In this document: piece by piece, positions 8,094 through 13,838 of the stretch
Layout of the letters: the number at the start of each line of letters is the position of its first letter
How positions within the stretch are numbered: the first letter of the stretch is position 1
Source: an uncultured Solirubrobacteraceae bacterium
GTDB taxonomy: Bacteria; Actinomycetota; Thermoleophilia; Solirubrobacterales; Solirubrobacteraceae
Assembly: GCA_902806215.1 (NCBI GenBank)
Contig: CADCVT010000257.1
Span: 1-13,838 of the forward strand
Length of the DNA: 13,838 nucleotides
Direction: 5' to 3'
The notes under the pieces: model-generated
Databases searched by the model: none
The model's input: the letters and a program-made list of their open reading frames with translations, nothing else
Told to the model about the DNA's origin: nothing
Position numbers and translations under genes: made by a program

Positions 8094-8867
8094 TCAGCAC
8101 CGCTCAAGGGCCGAGGCATAGAAGCGCAGGTACGAGCTCATGTGTGCGTCCCAGTAGTTCCCGTCGTGCCGGCCCTTCCAGACGCGGACCCGCTTGCCGA
8201 GCGACTGGCCGAGCTCCTCGGTCGCCCCGCGAAACGGGTCGTCGGTGCCGACGTCGAGCCAGACCGCGCGCGAGCGGATGCGCCGCCCGAACGGCGTCGA
8301 CGCGTCGAAGTCCTCGCCGTCGTCGAACGCGCCGGCGGGCGTCTCGCCACCGCTGCGCCACAGGGCGGGGGAGTGGCCGCCGACCGCGCAGAAGCTCCGG
8401 CGCGTGGCCAGGTGCAGGGCGCCGAACCCGCCCATCGAGATGCCGCCGATGGCGATCCGGCGGCGGTCGGCGCCGAGCCGCCGCAGCCCGGCTGGGATCG
8501 CGCGCCGCAGGACGTAGGTGCCCCAGTCGCCGCTGTTGCGGTCGTGGAAGTACGACGCCTTGCCGCCGTTGACGAGCAGGACGGCGGGCGCGCGCGAGCC
8601 GAGCCGCTCGAGCCCGTCGAGCATCTCCTGCGACAGCGTCGAGTCCGGGCCCGTCGTGTCGTCGGTGCGCCCGTGCAGGAAGACGAGCAGCGGCGGGCGC
8701 TCGCCGGCGCCCGCGGGCATGATCGCGATCTGCTCGAGCTTCTTGCCGCCCGGCGCGGCGACGGTGAACCGCTCGACCTCGGCGCCGCGCGCCTCGCGCT
8801 CGCCGGCGGCGCCGCAGCCGGCGACGAGGAGGGCGGCGAGCCCCAGCAGATACCTTGCGCGCCCCAT
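8094..8867 (-). CDS. Lipoprotein esterase/hydrolase of the esterase D (antigen 85-like) alpha/beta family
   Basis: The 257-residue protein begins with a lipoprotein signal, MGRARYLLGLAALLVAGC, with lipobox VAGC and lipidated Cys18, so it should sit on the outer face of the membrane. The rest is an alpha/beta hydrolase: LLVFLHG at 60-66 (oxyanion region), nucleophile Ser144 in GGISMGGFGAL, acid in LDVGTDDPF (Asp206 or Asp209/210) and His234 in KGRHDGNYWDAH. This order matches the putative esterase family that includes esterase D and mycobacterial mycolyltransferases; the substrate cannot be read from the sequence. ATG 8867 is chosen because it starts the lipobox signal; the longer in-frame start at 8912 adds 15 residues that spoil the signal and lie antisense to trpA. 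Its ATG overlaps the trpA ATG in CATG. It lies 58 bp before the delta-60 gene on the same strand. Confidence 0.88.
   Translation of the reverse strand: MGRARYLLGLAALLVAGCGAAGEREARGAEVERFTVAAPGGKKLEQIAIMPAGAGERPPLLVFLHGRTDDTTGPDSTLSQEMLDGLERLGSRAPAVLLVNGGKASYFHDRNSGDWGTYVLRRAIPAGLRRLGADRRRIAIGGISMGGFGALHLATRRSFCAVGGHSPALWRSGGETPAGAFDDGEDFDASTPFGRRIRSRAVWLDVGTDDPFRGATEELGQSLGKRVRVWKGRHDGNYWDAHMSSYLRFYASALERC
8851..8856 (+). promoter_or_regulatory. Putative -10 box (TACCTT) of trpA
   Basis: TACCTT ends nine bases before the trpA ATG, predicting a transcript that starts about three bases upstream of the codon. The box lies within the signal-peptide codons of the divergent esterase. Bases 8851-8863 (TACCTTGCGCGCC) repeat exactly those before trpD (456-468). 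Confidence 0.5.
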
Positions 8868-9645
8868 GACCGGCGCCGACCGTATCGCGCACGCCTTCGC
8901 CTCCTCCGGCAAGCGGGCCGCCCTGATGCCCTACCTGATGGGCGGCTTCCCCGACGTCGAGACGTCGCGCCAGATCGCCGAGGCCTACGCCGACGGCGGC
9001 GCCGACCTGATCGAGCTCGGGGTCCCGTTCTCCGATCCGCTCGCCGACGGTCCGGTCATCCACGAGGCGGGGACGAAGGCGCTCGAGGCCGGCGCCACCG
9101 TCGACAGGATCTTCGAGCTCTGCGCAGCGATCTCCGAGCGCATCCCGGTCGTCGTGATGTGTTACGCCAACCTCATGATCGTTCGCACGCCCGAGGGCTT
9201 CGCCGACGCGCTGCGCGAGGCCGGCGCCTGCGGCCTGATCGTGCCCGACCTGCCCTTCGAGGAGGCTCCCGCCGCGCTCGCGGCGTGCGACGAGCGCGGC
9301 CTCGCGCTGGTCCCGCTCGTCGCGCCGACGACGCCGGACGACCGCTTCCGGGCGATCGGCGAGCGCGCACGAGGGTTCCTCTACACCGTCTCGTCGACCG
9401 GCACCACCGGGGAGCGGCAGGCGGTGGACGCGACGCAGCTCATCGCCCGGGCCAAGTCGCACACCGATGTGCCGGTGGCGCTCGGGTTCGGCATCGGGAC
9501 GCCGGAGCAGGCCAGCGACGCCGCGAGCGCGGGCGCCGACGGCGTGATCGTCGGCAGCCGCCTGGTCCGCGAGGCCGCTGAGGCGGCCGAGCCCGCCGCC
9601 GCGGTCCGCGAGGTCGTCGGCGCGATGGCCGCCGCGCTGCGCTGA
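8866..9645 (+). CDS. trpA: Tryptophan synthase alpha subunit
   Basis: TrpA cleaves indole-3-glycerol phosphate and passes indole through a tunnel to TrpB. The 259-residue barrel has the expected motifs: ALMPYLMGGFPD at 19-30, catalytic Glu50 in ELGVPFSDPLADGP (50-63, with Asp61), GLIVPDLPFEE, PLVAPTTPDDR, YTVSSTGTTGER and GFGIGTPEQ near the phosphate site. The strand before the VPDLP motif reads MCYANLMIVRTPEGF, not the common YYNP form. ATG 8866 gives a typical TrpA N-terminus. Its own promoter-like box fits its separation from trpB by the IS and two opposite-strand genes. The start codon shares two bases with that of the divergent esterase, so regulation of the two may interfere. Confidence 0.96.
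   Translation: MTGADRIAHAFASSGKRAALMPYLMGGFPDVETSRQIAEAYADGGADLIELGVPFSDPLADGPVIHEAGTKALEAGATVDRIFELCAAISERIPVVVMCYANLMIVRTPEGFADALREAGACGLIVPDLPFEEAPAALAACDERGLALVPLVAPTTPDDRFRAIGERARGFLYTVSSTGTTGERQAVDATQLIARAKSHTDVPVALGFGIGTPEQASDAASAGADGVIVGSRLVREAAEAAEPAAAVREVVGAMAAALR
8879..8884 (-). promoter_or_regulatory. Putative -10 box (TACGGT) of the esterase gene
   Basis: On the - strand TACGGT is followed by 11 bases and then ATG 8867. It lies inside the first codons of trpA, mirroring the trpA box inside the esterase gene. It is a weaker assignment than the others because of the longer spacing. Confidence 0.35.
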
Positions 9646-9656
9646 GGACGCTTCGC

Positions 9657-9662
9657 TAGATT
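9657..9662 (+). promoter_or_regulatory. Putative -10 box (TAGATT) of the small membrane protein gene
   Basis: TAGATT ends exactly six bases before ATG 9669, so transcription is predicted to begin at the A of the start codon. It lies 11 bases after the trpA stop. There is no Shine-Dalgarno sequence. It supports the small gene as real and as a separate transcription unit from trpA. Confidence 0.55.
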
Positions 9663-9668
9663 TGCGGC

Positions 9669-9839
9669 ATGGCCATGACCCTCTGGACCACCGCCGCGCT
9701 CGTCGTCTGGATCGTGCTGTGGGCGCTCGGCTCCAAGTCGTTCGACGCGTTCATGCTGACCATCCTGATCGTGCTCATCGGGGCGACGATCCACATCCTC
9801 AAGAAGTACATGCCGCAGCGCTCGAACTCGCGCCTCTAG
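9669..9839 (+). CDS. Small two-segment membrane protein, 56 residues
   Basis: The frame from ATG 9669 to TAG 9837-9839 codes MAMTLWTTAALVVWIVLWAL, then GSKSFDAFMLTILIVLIGAT, then IHILKKYMPQRSNSRL. Two hydrophobic segments (about 5-20 and 28-43) are joined by a short turn and followed by a basic tail, so it should be an inner-membrane hairpin with the tail on the cytoplasmic side. The LW start, the LG turn and the IHIL stretch resemble the very small lmo0937/DUF5670-type membrane proteins, but this is a loose resemblance and the function is unknown. A -10-like box with leaderless spacing supports the start; the internal ATG 9675 is an alternative. It follows trpA by 23 bp and ends 13 bp from the convergent pfkA stop. 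Confidence 0.7.
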   Translation: MAMTLWTTAALVVWIVLWALGSKSFDAFMLTILIVLIGATIHILKKYMPQRSNSRL

Positions 9840-9852
9840 CGGGCTCCGGGCT

Positions 9853-10887
9853 TCAGCCGAAGAAGACCTCGGCCGTCTCGAACAGCTCGGGATCGAGCAG
9901 CTTCGGCTCGTCGAGGGCCTCGTCGAGCGGCACGGTGCGGATGCCGGTCCCCCGGAGCGCGACCATCTTCCCGAAGTCGCCCGTGCTGGCGGCGTCGATC
10001 GCCGCCACGCCGAACCGCGTGGCCAGCACCCGGTCGTAGGCGTTCGGCGTCCCGCCGCGCTGGACGTGGCCGAGGATCGTCATGCGGCTCTCGAAGCCCG
10101 TGCGCTGCTCGATCTCGTGCTCGAGGTACACCGCGATGCCGCCCAGGCGCGCGTGCCCGAAGGCATCGGTGCCCTGGTGCAGCGACGAGGCGGCCTCGCC
10201 GCTCGCGGGGACGGCGCCCTCGGAGACCACGACGATCGAGAACGTCGAGCCCGCGCCGTGGCGGCGCTTGAGGCGCGTGCAGACCTCGTCGACGTCGAAC
10301 GGGCGCTCGGGGACGAGGATCACGTCGGCGCCGCCGGCGATCCCCGCGTACGCGGCGATCCATCCGGCGTGGCGGCCCATGACCTCGACGACGATGACGC
10401 GGTTGTGCGACTCGGCTGTCGTGTGGAGCCGGTCGATGGCGTCGGTGGCGATCTGCACCGCCGTCTGGAAGCCGAAGGTGAAGTCGGTGCCGTTGAGGTC
10501 GTTGTCGATCGTCTTCGGCACGCCCACGACCGGGACGCCCATGTCGTGCAGCTTGCGCGCGACGCCGAGGGTGTCCTCGCCGCCGATGGGGATGAGCGCG
10601 TCGACGCCACGCCGCTCGAGGTTCTCGCGGACGCGCTCGCCGCCGCCGTCCTCCTTGAACGGGTTCGTGCGCGATGTGCCGAGGATCGTGCCGCCGCGGT
10701 GCAGGATCCCGCGCGTGCTCTCGGCGGTCAGCGGGTGCGCCTCGTCGGCGAGCACGCCGGCCCAGCCGTGCTGGTAGCCCACGAGCTCGTGGCCGTACTC
10801 GTTGATGCCCTTCCGCACGACGGCGCGGATCACCGCGTTGAGGCCCGGGCAGTCGCCCCCTCCGGTCAGCAGTCCGATGCGCGCCAT
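9853..10887 (-). CDS. pfkA: 6-phosphofructokinase, group III type (ATP or pyrophosphate donor uncertain)
   Basis: The enzyme phosphorylates fructose 6-phosphate to fructose 1,6-bisphosphate in glycolysis. The 344-residue protein starts IGLLTGGGDCPGLNAVIR (donor site), followed by IPIGGEDTLG at 99-108, PKTIDND at 124-130 (catalytic Asp128 region), MGRHAGW at 170-176, LVPERPF, and ILGHVQRGGTP near the C-terminal substrate site. Length and motifs match actinobacterial PfkA. The position equivalent to E. coli Gly104 is Asp105, and Gly124 is replaced by Lys125; that pair marks pyrophosphate-dependent enzymes, although some actinomycete ATP enzymes also carry it, so the donor cannot be assigned. 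ATG 10887 follows a TAATGT box by seven bases. The gene diverges from the binding-protein gene at 10914 with only 26 bp between start codons. Confidence 0.95.
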   Translation of the reverse strand: MARIGLLTGGGDCPGLNAVIRAVVRKGINEYGHELVGYQHGWAGVLADEAHPLTAESTRGILHRGGTILGTSRTNPFKEDGGGERVRENLERRGVDALIPIGGEDTLGVARKLHDMGVPVVGVPKTIDNDLNGTDFTFGFQTAVQIATDAIDRLHTTAESHNRVIVVEVMGRHAGWIAAYAGIAGGADVILVPERPFDVDEVCTRLKRRHGAGSTFSIVVVSEGAVPASGEAASSLHQGTDAFGHARLGGIAVYLEHEIEQRTGFESRMTILGHVQRGGTPNAYDRVLATRFGVAAIDAASTGDFGKMVALRGTGIRTVPLDEALDEPKLLDPELFETAEVFFG

Positions 10888-10894
10888 GAGGGCA

Positions 10895-10900
10895 ACATTA
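10895..10900 (-). promoter_or_regulatory. Putative -10 box (TAATGT) of pfkA
   Basis: On the - strand TAATGT is followed by seven bases and then ATG 10887, predicting a start of transcription one base before or at the codon. It is the best -10 match in the window. Its first two bases (TA, at 10900-10899) are also the TA of the oppositely oriented box at 10899-10904. Confidence 0.6.
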
Positions 10901-10904
10901 GACT
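10899..10904 (+). promoter_or_regulatory. Putative -10 box (TAGACT) of the first binding-protein gene
   Basis: TAGACT ends nine bases before ATG 10914, giving a predicted leader of about three bases and no Shine-Dalgarno site. It overlaps the pfkA box by the TA pair at 10899-10900, so polymerase cannot occupy both at once. Confidence 0.5.
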
Positions 10905-10913
10905 CGGACGCCG

Positions 10914-12089
10914 ATGCGACGACGGCTCGCCGCCCTGCTTCTGGTCACCGGTCTCCTCGCCGCCTCGTGCGGTGACGACGACGGCATCACCGAGACCGCG
11001 ATCGTGGGGGACACGCTCACCGTGTACTCGAGCGCGCCGCTCCGCGGACCGTACGCCGAGGTGGCACGGGACATCGTCCGGGCCCAGAAGCTCGCGCTCA
11101 AGGAGGCGGGCGGCCGAGCGGGCGACTTCAGCATCTCGTTCGCGTCGCTCGACGGCGCCGATCCGGAGACCGGGCGGTGGTCGCCGGGGCGCGTCGCGTC
11201 GAATGCGCGCAAGGCGGTCCAGGACCGCCAGACGATCGCCTACCTCGGCGAGCTCGAGAACGGCGCCTCGGCGATCTCGGTGCCGATCCTCAACGAGGGC
11301 GGGATCTTGCAGGTCAGCCCGCGCGACACGTTCGGGGGCCTGACCGCGCGCGGCGGCCGGGGCGAGCCCGACAAGTACTACCCCTCGGGCCAGCGCACGT
11401 TCGCGCGCGTCGTGCCGGGCGACGACCAGCAGGCGACCGAGCTCGTCGCCGCGCTGCGCGCCGGCGGCGTGCAGCGGCTGTTCCTCGCCGACGACCGCGA
11501 GCTCGGCGGCACCGCGCTGGTCGACCGCCTCGTCCGCCTCACGCGCGGAACACGGATCGAGATCGTCGGCCGCGCGCGCCTGACGCCCGACGACGACGCC
11601 GAGGACGGCATCGAGGTCCCGTCGGGCCTCGCGCGCGACGTGCGCGAGGAGCGGGCCGACGCTTTCCTCTACGCCGGCGCCTACCGGCCGTTCGCGACCG
11701 AGGTGCTCAAGGCGGTGCACGCGGCGAACCCCCGCGTCGACCTGTACGCGCCGGACGACCTCGCGTTGGCTCCCGACCTCCCCGCCGAGGCCGGCGCCGC
11801 CGGCCGCCGGCTGCTGCTCACCGGCGTGCGCGCGCCGGACGACGGTGCGGCGCAGACGTTCGCCCGTAGCTTCCAGTCCGAGTACGGCACGGGGCCCCAT
11901 CCGCAGGCGGTGTTCGGCTACCGCGCGATGCGCATCGTGCTCGACGCGGTGCGCCGCGCGGGGCCCGATGCGAAGAGCCGCCGACGCGTCATTCGCGAAG
12001 CGCTGGCGGGTGCCCAGAGCCCTCAGATTCGGTTCGGCCGGTTCATGGTGAGAGCCAACCGGTTGGTACCGATCCGTTCACAGATGTAG
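10914..12089 (+). CDS. Branched-chain amino-acid type ABC transporter substrate-binding lipoprotein (first paralog)
   Basis: The 391-residue protein has a lipoprotein signal with lipobox AASC and Cys19, then an acidic stretch and a periplasmic-binding-protein domain of the Leu/Ile/Val family (VYSSAPLRGPY start; YLGELENGASAISVPILNEGG, about 109-129; GYRAMRIVLDAVRRAG near the C-terminus). It would capture a ligand outside the membrane for the LivH-type permease downstream; amino acids are the family norm, but the ligand is not readable. It resembles the next gene throughout, e.g. GASAIS.PILNE and QVSP in both, so the two are tandem paralogs. This copy is shorter and uses codons richer in G/C. 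Its TAG stop is also the first three bases of the -10 box of the next gene. Its start has no Shine-Dalgarno sequence. Confidence 0.88.
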   Translation: MRRRLAALLLVTGLLAASCGDDDGITETAIVGDTLTVYSSAPLRGPYAEVARDIVRAQKLALKEAGGRAGDFSISFASLDGADPETGRWSPGRVASNARKAVQDRQTIAYLGELENGASAISVPILNEGGILQVSPRDTFGGLTARGGRGEPDKYYPSGQRTFARVVPGDDQQATELVAALRAGGVQRLFLADDRELGGTALVDRLVRLTRGTRIEIVGRARLTPDDDAEDGIEVPSGLARDVREERADAFLYAGAYRPFATEVLKAVHAANPRVDLYAPDDLALAPDLPAEAGAAGRRLLLTGVRAPDDGAAQTFARSFQSEYGTGPHPQAVFGYRAMRIVLDAVRRAGPDAKSRRRVIREALAGAQSPQIRFGRFMVRANRLVPIRSQM

Positions 12090-12092
12090 AGT
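12063..12092 (+). promoter_or_regulatory. Putative -35/-10 promoter of the second binding-protein gene
   Basis: TTGGTA at 12063-12068 (four of six to TTGACA) is followed 18 bases later by TAGAGT at 12087-12092. Transcription would start near 12099, giving a leader of about 38 bases that includes a strong Shine-Dalgarno site. The -10 box contains the stop codon of the preceding gene. Confidence 0.45.
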
Positions 12093-12136
12093 CCGCCGCG
12101 CTTCTGGCTTTTTCCCACCTGAGGAGGAGGGACTCT

Positions 12137-13420
12137 TTGCGGTTCCCTAAGTTCATCTCGCTGTTGTTCGTGCTTGTCATCGCCGTGTTCGGCGTCGCCG
12201 CTTGCGGTGACGACGATCCGGAGCCGACGGGCGACAACACCGGTTCCACGTCCGAGCCCGCCGCCGGTGGCGGCTCCGGTTCGGTCAACATCTACTCGTC
12301 GCTCCCGCTCCAGGGCGCTTCTGAGGCTCAGACCAAGGCCCTCGTCCAGGGCATCGAGCTTGCGATGAAGCAGGCCAACAACAAGGCCGGCAACATCTCG
12401 GTCAAGTACCAGTCGCTCGACGACTCGACCGCCCAGGCGGGCACGTGGACTCCCGAGGCCACGTCGGCCAACGCGCGTAAGGTCGCGCAGGACGACAAGG
12501 CAGTCGCGTACATCGGCGAGTTCAACTCGGGCGCCTCGGCGATCTCGATGCCGATCCTCAACGAGGCTCAGGTCGCGCAGGTCTCGCCGGCCAACACGGC
12601 CGTCGGTCTCACGACCAACGAGCCGGGCGCCGACAAGGGCGAGCCCGAGAAGTACTACCCGACGGGTGACCGCCACTACCTCCGCATCGTCCCGAAGGAC
12701 ACCATTCAGGGTGCCGCCCTCGCGACGATCATGAAGGAGGACGGCTGCACCAACGTCGCCATGGCCAACGACAAGGAGGTCTACGGCGCCGGTCTGGGTC
12801 GCAACATCGAAGGTTCCCTCGAGGAGCAGGGCGTGAAGCTCGCGTTCAACGAGGGCATCGATCCGAAGGCGTCGAACTTCCGCTCCCTCGCGTCCCGCGC
12901 GAAGACGGCGGGCGTCGACTGCTTCGTGTTCTCCGGCATCACCGCCAACGGCTCGGTCCAGATCTTCAAGGACTTCGCCTCGGCTCTGCCGGACGCCAAG
13001 CTGTACGGACCTGACGGTGTGGCCGAGTCCGGCTTCGCCGATCCGAAGGACGGCGGCATCCCGGTGTCGGTCGGCAAGCGCGTGAAGGTCACGGTTGCCA
13101 CGCTCGACCCCGAGAGCTACCCGCCCGAGGGCCAGGAGTTCTTCGACACGTTCGAGAAGGAGTACGGCGAGAAGAACCCGGATCCGTACGCGATCTACGG
13201 CTACGAGGCCATGCGCCTCGTGCTCGACGCGATCGAGCGCGCCGGGTCGGCCGAGAAGGCCGACGTCCTGAAGGCGCTGTTCGACACCAAGGACCGTGAG
13301 TCGGTCCTCGGTACGTACTCGATCGACGAGAACGGCGACACGACGCTGACGGACTACGGCGTCTACACCATCGAAGACGGTGAGCTGACCTTCGACAAGA
13401 CGGTCAAGGCCGCCGGCTAA
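12137..13420 (+). CDS. Branched-chain amino-acid type ABC transporter substrate-binding lipoprotein (second paralog)
   Basis: The 427-residue protein starts at TTG 12137, six bases after GGAGG (12126-12130), the strongest ribosome binding site in the window. Its signal MRFPKFISLLFVLVIAVFGV leads to lipobox VAAC with Cys23, then a flexible acidic and Gly/Ser tether (about 24-50) and the binding domain (NIYSSLPLQGAS; YIGEFNSGASAISMPILNEAQ; GYEAMRLVLDAIERAG). Lys codons are almost all AAG and the codon choice is narrow, as in highly expressed genes, which fits a binding protein needed in excess over its permease. It lies between its paralog and livH and is the likely main receptor of the transporter. 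The ligand is inferred from the family only. Confidence 0.93.
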   Translation: MRFPKFISLLFVLVIAVFGVAACGDDDPEPTGDNTGSTSEPAAGGGSGSVNIYSSLPLQGASEAQTKALVQGIELAMKQANNKAGNISVKYQSLDDSTAQAGTWTPEATSANARKVAQDDKAVAYIGEFNSGASAISMPILNEAQVAQVSPANTAVGLTTNEPGADKGEPEKYYPTGDRHYLRIVPKDTIQGAALATIMKEDGCTNVAMANDKEVYGAGLGRNIEGSLEEQGVKLAFNEGIDPKASNFRSLASRAKTAGVDCFVFSGITANGSVQIFKDFASALPDAKLYGPDGVAESGFADPKDGGIPVSVGKRVKVTVATLDPESYPPEGQEFFDTFEKEYGEKNPDPYAIYGYEAMRLVLDAIERAGSAEKADVLKALFDTKDRESVLGTYSIDENGDTTLTDYGVYTIEDGELTFDKTVKAAG

Positions 13421-13437
13421 CCAGCAGACGGAAATTC

Positions 13438-13467
13438 GGAGGGCGGAGCCGCAAGGTTCCGCCCTCC
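13438..13467 (+). terminator. Strong GCAA-tetraloop hairpin between binding protein and permease
   Basis: Arms 13438-13450 and 13455-13467 form a 13-bp stem with a single G-U pair, closed by the loop GCAA (13451-13454), a GNRA tetraloop. No run of T follows, so a complete intrinsic terminator is unlikely. It starts 18 bases after the binding-protein stop and ends 20 bases before livH. The likely roles are partial termination or protection of the upstream mRNA end, so that the binding protein is made in excess of the permease. Confidence 0.7.
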
Positions 13468-13487
13468 GCTCCGTTAGCGGATCTTCG

Positions 13488-13838
13488 ATGGAAGCAGCAA
13501 GCATCCCCAAGCAGCAGGCCCCGCGCACAGGACGCGCCCGGGAGCTAGTCGGTCAGTACGGGCTCATCGCGGTCCTGCTGATCCTCCCGGTCGTCTTCGC
13601 GATCGATGATCTTCGGGTCGAGGGCGATCTCTCGCGCCTCGCCAACAACATCGTGGCCGGCATATCGAACGGCGCCATCTGGGCGCTGATCGCCGTCGGC
13701 TACACGCTGGTCTACGGCATCATCGAGCTGATCAACTTCGCCCACGGCGAGGTCTTCATGATCGGCTCGTTCGTCTCCGCCGGCTTCTTCGGCACGATCG
13801 GCCTCACCGCGGGCATGGGCATCCCCGGCCTCGTCGCC
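13488..13838 (+). CDS. livH: Branched-chain amino-acid ABC transporter permease, LivH type (3' end outside window)
   Basis: The 117 visible residues run off the right edge. A polar N-terminus (MEAASIPKQQAPRTGRAREL) is followed by a hydrophobic segment (about 24-39). The diagnostic LivH stretch comes next: ISNGAIWALIAVGYTLVYG, then ELINFAHGEVFMIGSF (about 59-94), and a further hydrophobic segment begins. LivH forms half of the membrane channel with LivM. ATG 13488 gives the only start that places the first segment correctly; the site just upstream (GCGGATC) is a weak ribosome binding site, which fits lower expression than the binding protein. LivM and the ATPases LivG and LivF would be expected to the right. 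Confidence 0.88.
   Translation, partial: MEAASIPKQQAPRTGRARELVGQYGLIAVLLILPVVFAIDDLRVEGDLSRLANNIVAGISNGAIWALIAVGYTLVYGIIELINFAHGEVFMIGSFVSAGFFGTIGLTAGMGIPGLVA

Noticed and set aside
6773..8572. Long + strand open frame opposite the delta-60 and esterase genes
   Set aside because: The - strand carries signal peptides, seven repeats and a lipobox hydrolase; the + strand product is low-complexity and has no motif.
9840..9860. Possible bidirectional terminator between the small gene and pfkA
   Set aside because: Only a four-base GGCT/AGCC stem with a two-base loop is visible, mostly inside the pfkA 3' end; not enough to call.
12089..12135. Inverted repeat GAGTCC (12089-12094) / GGACTC (12130-12135) around the second binding-protein leader
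   Set aside because: The left arm lies in the -10 region upstream of the predicted transcript start, so it would not form in RNA; six-base arms 35 bases apart are weak evidence for an operator.

Overview
The window is about 70% GC and almost fully coding; the longest stretch without a protein gene is under 100 bp. It looks like a chromosomal segment from a high-GC actinobacterial lineage, most plausibly Thermoleophilia/Solirubrobacterales. That placement is inferred from the composition, the delta-60 repeat protein, the tandem lipoprotein branched-chain amino-acid binding proteins and the leaderless gene starts; it was not tested by a search. No tRNA, rRNA, CRISPR array or riboswitch was seen.

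Layout. (1) 2-442: the 3' end of a secreted or surface protein with an FN3-like end, a proline-rich linker and an Ig-like C-terminal domain. (2) 474-5303: a tryptophan block trpD-trpC-htrA-trpF-trpB on the + strand. ATGA stop/start overlaps join trpD/trpC, trpC/htrA and trpF/trpB, and a membrane-anchored HtrA-type protease sits in the middle. (3) 5308-6351: a complete IS481-family insertion sequence four bases after the trpB stop, with 24-bp imperfect terminal repeats and a hairpin over the transposase ribosome binding site. (4) 6347-8867: two - strand genes, a delta-60 repeat propeller protein whose stop codon lies in the IS end, and a lipoprotein esterase. (5) 8866-9645: trpA, cut off from trpB by about 3.5 kb and diverging from the esterase so that the two start codons overlap in a CATG. 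(6) 9669-9839: a 56-residue membrane protein. (7) 9853-10887 (-): a group III type 6-phosphofructokinase with the Asp/Lys residue pair usually linked to pyrophosphate. (8) 10914-13838: two tandem paralogous branched-chain amino-acid binding lipoproteins, a strong GCAA-loop hairpin, and the start of the LivH permease, which runs off the window.

Together the genes cover the TrpD, TrpF, TrpC and TrpBA steps from anthranilate to tryptophan (trpE and trpG are not here), one glycolytic enzyme and the front of an amino-acid ABC importer.

The strongest non-coding signal is a repeated promoter arrangement. Eight genes have a TANNNT -10-like box 6-12 bases before the start codon and no Shine-Dalgarno sequence, which predicts leaderless or nearly leaderless mRNAs. 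In contrast, the IS transposase and the second binding protein have classical Shine-Dalgarno sites. Two divergent gene pairs use this compactness in an extreme way: pfkA and the first binding protein have -10 boxes on opposite strands that share one TA step, and trpA and the esterase share start-codon bases. I did not find an unmistakably new multi-gene system; the most notable points are these compact promoters, the protease inside the trp operon and the IS-associated split of trpB from trpA.
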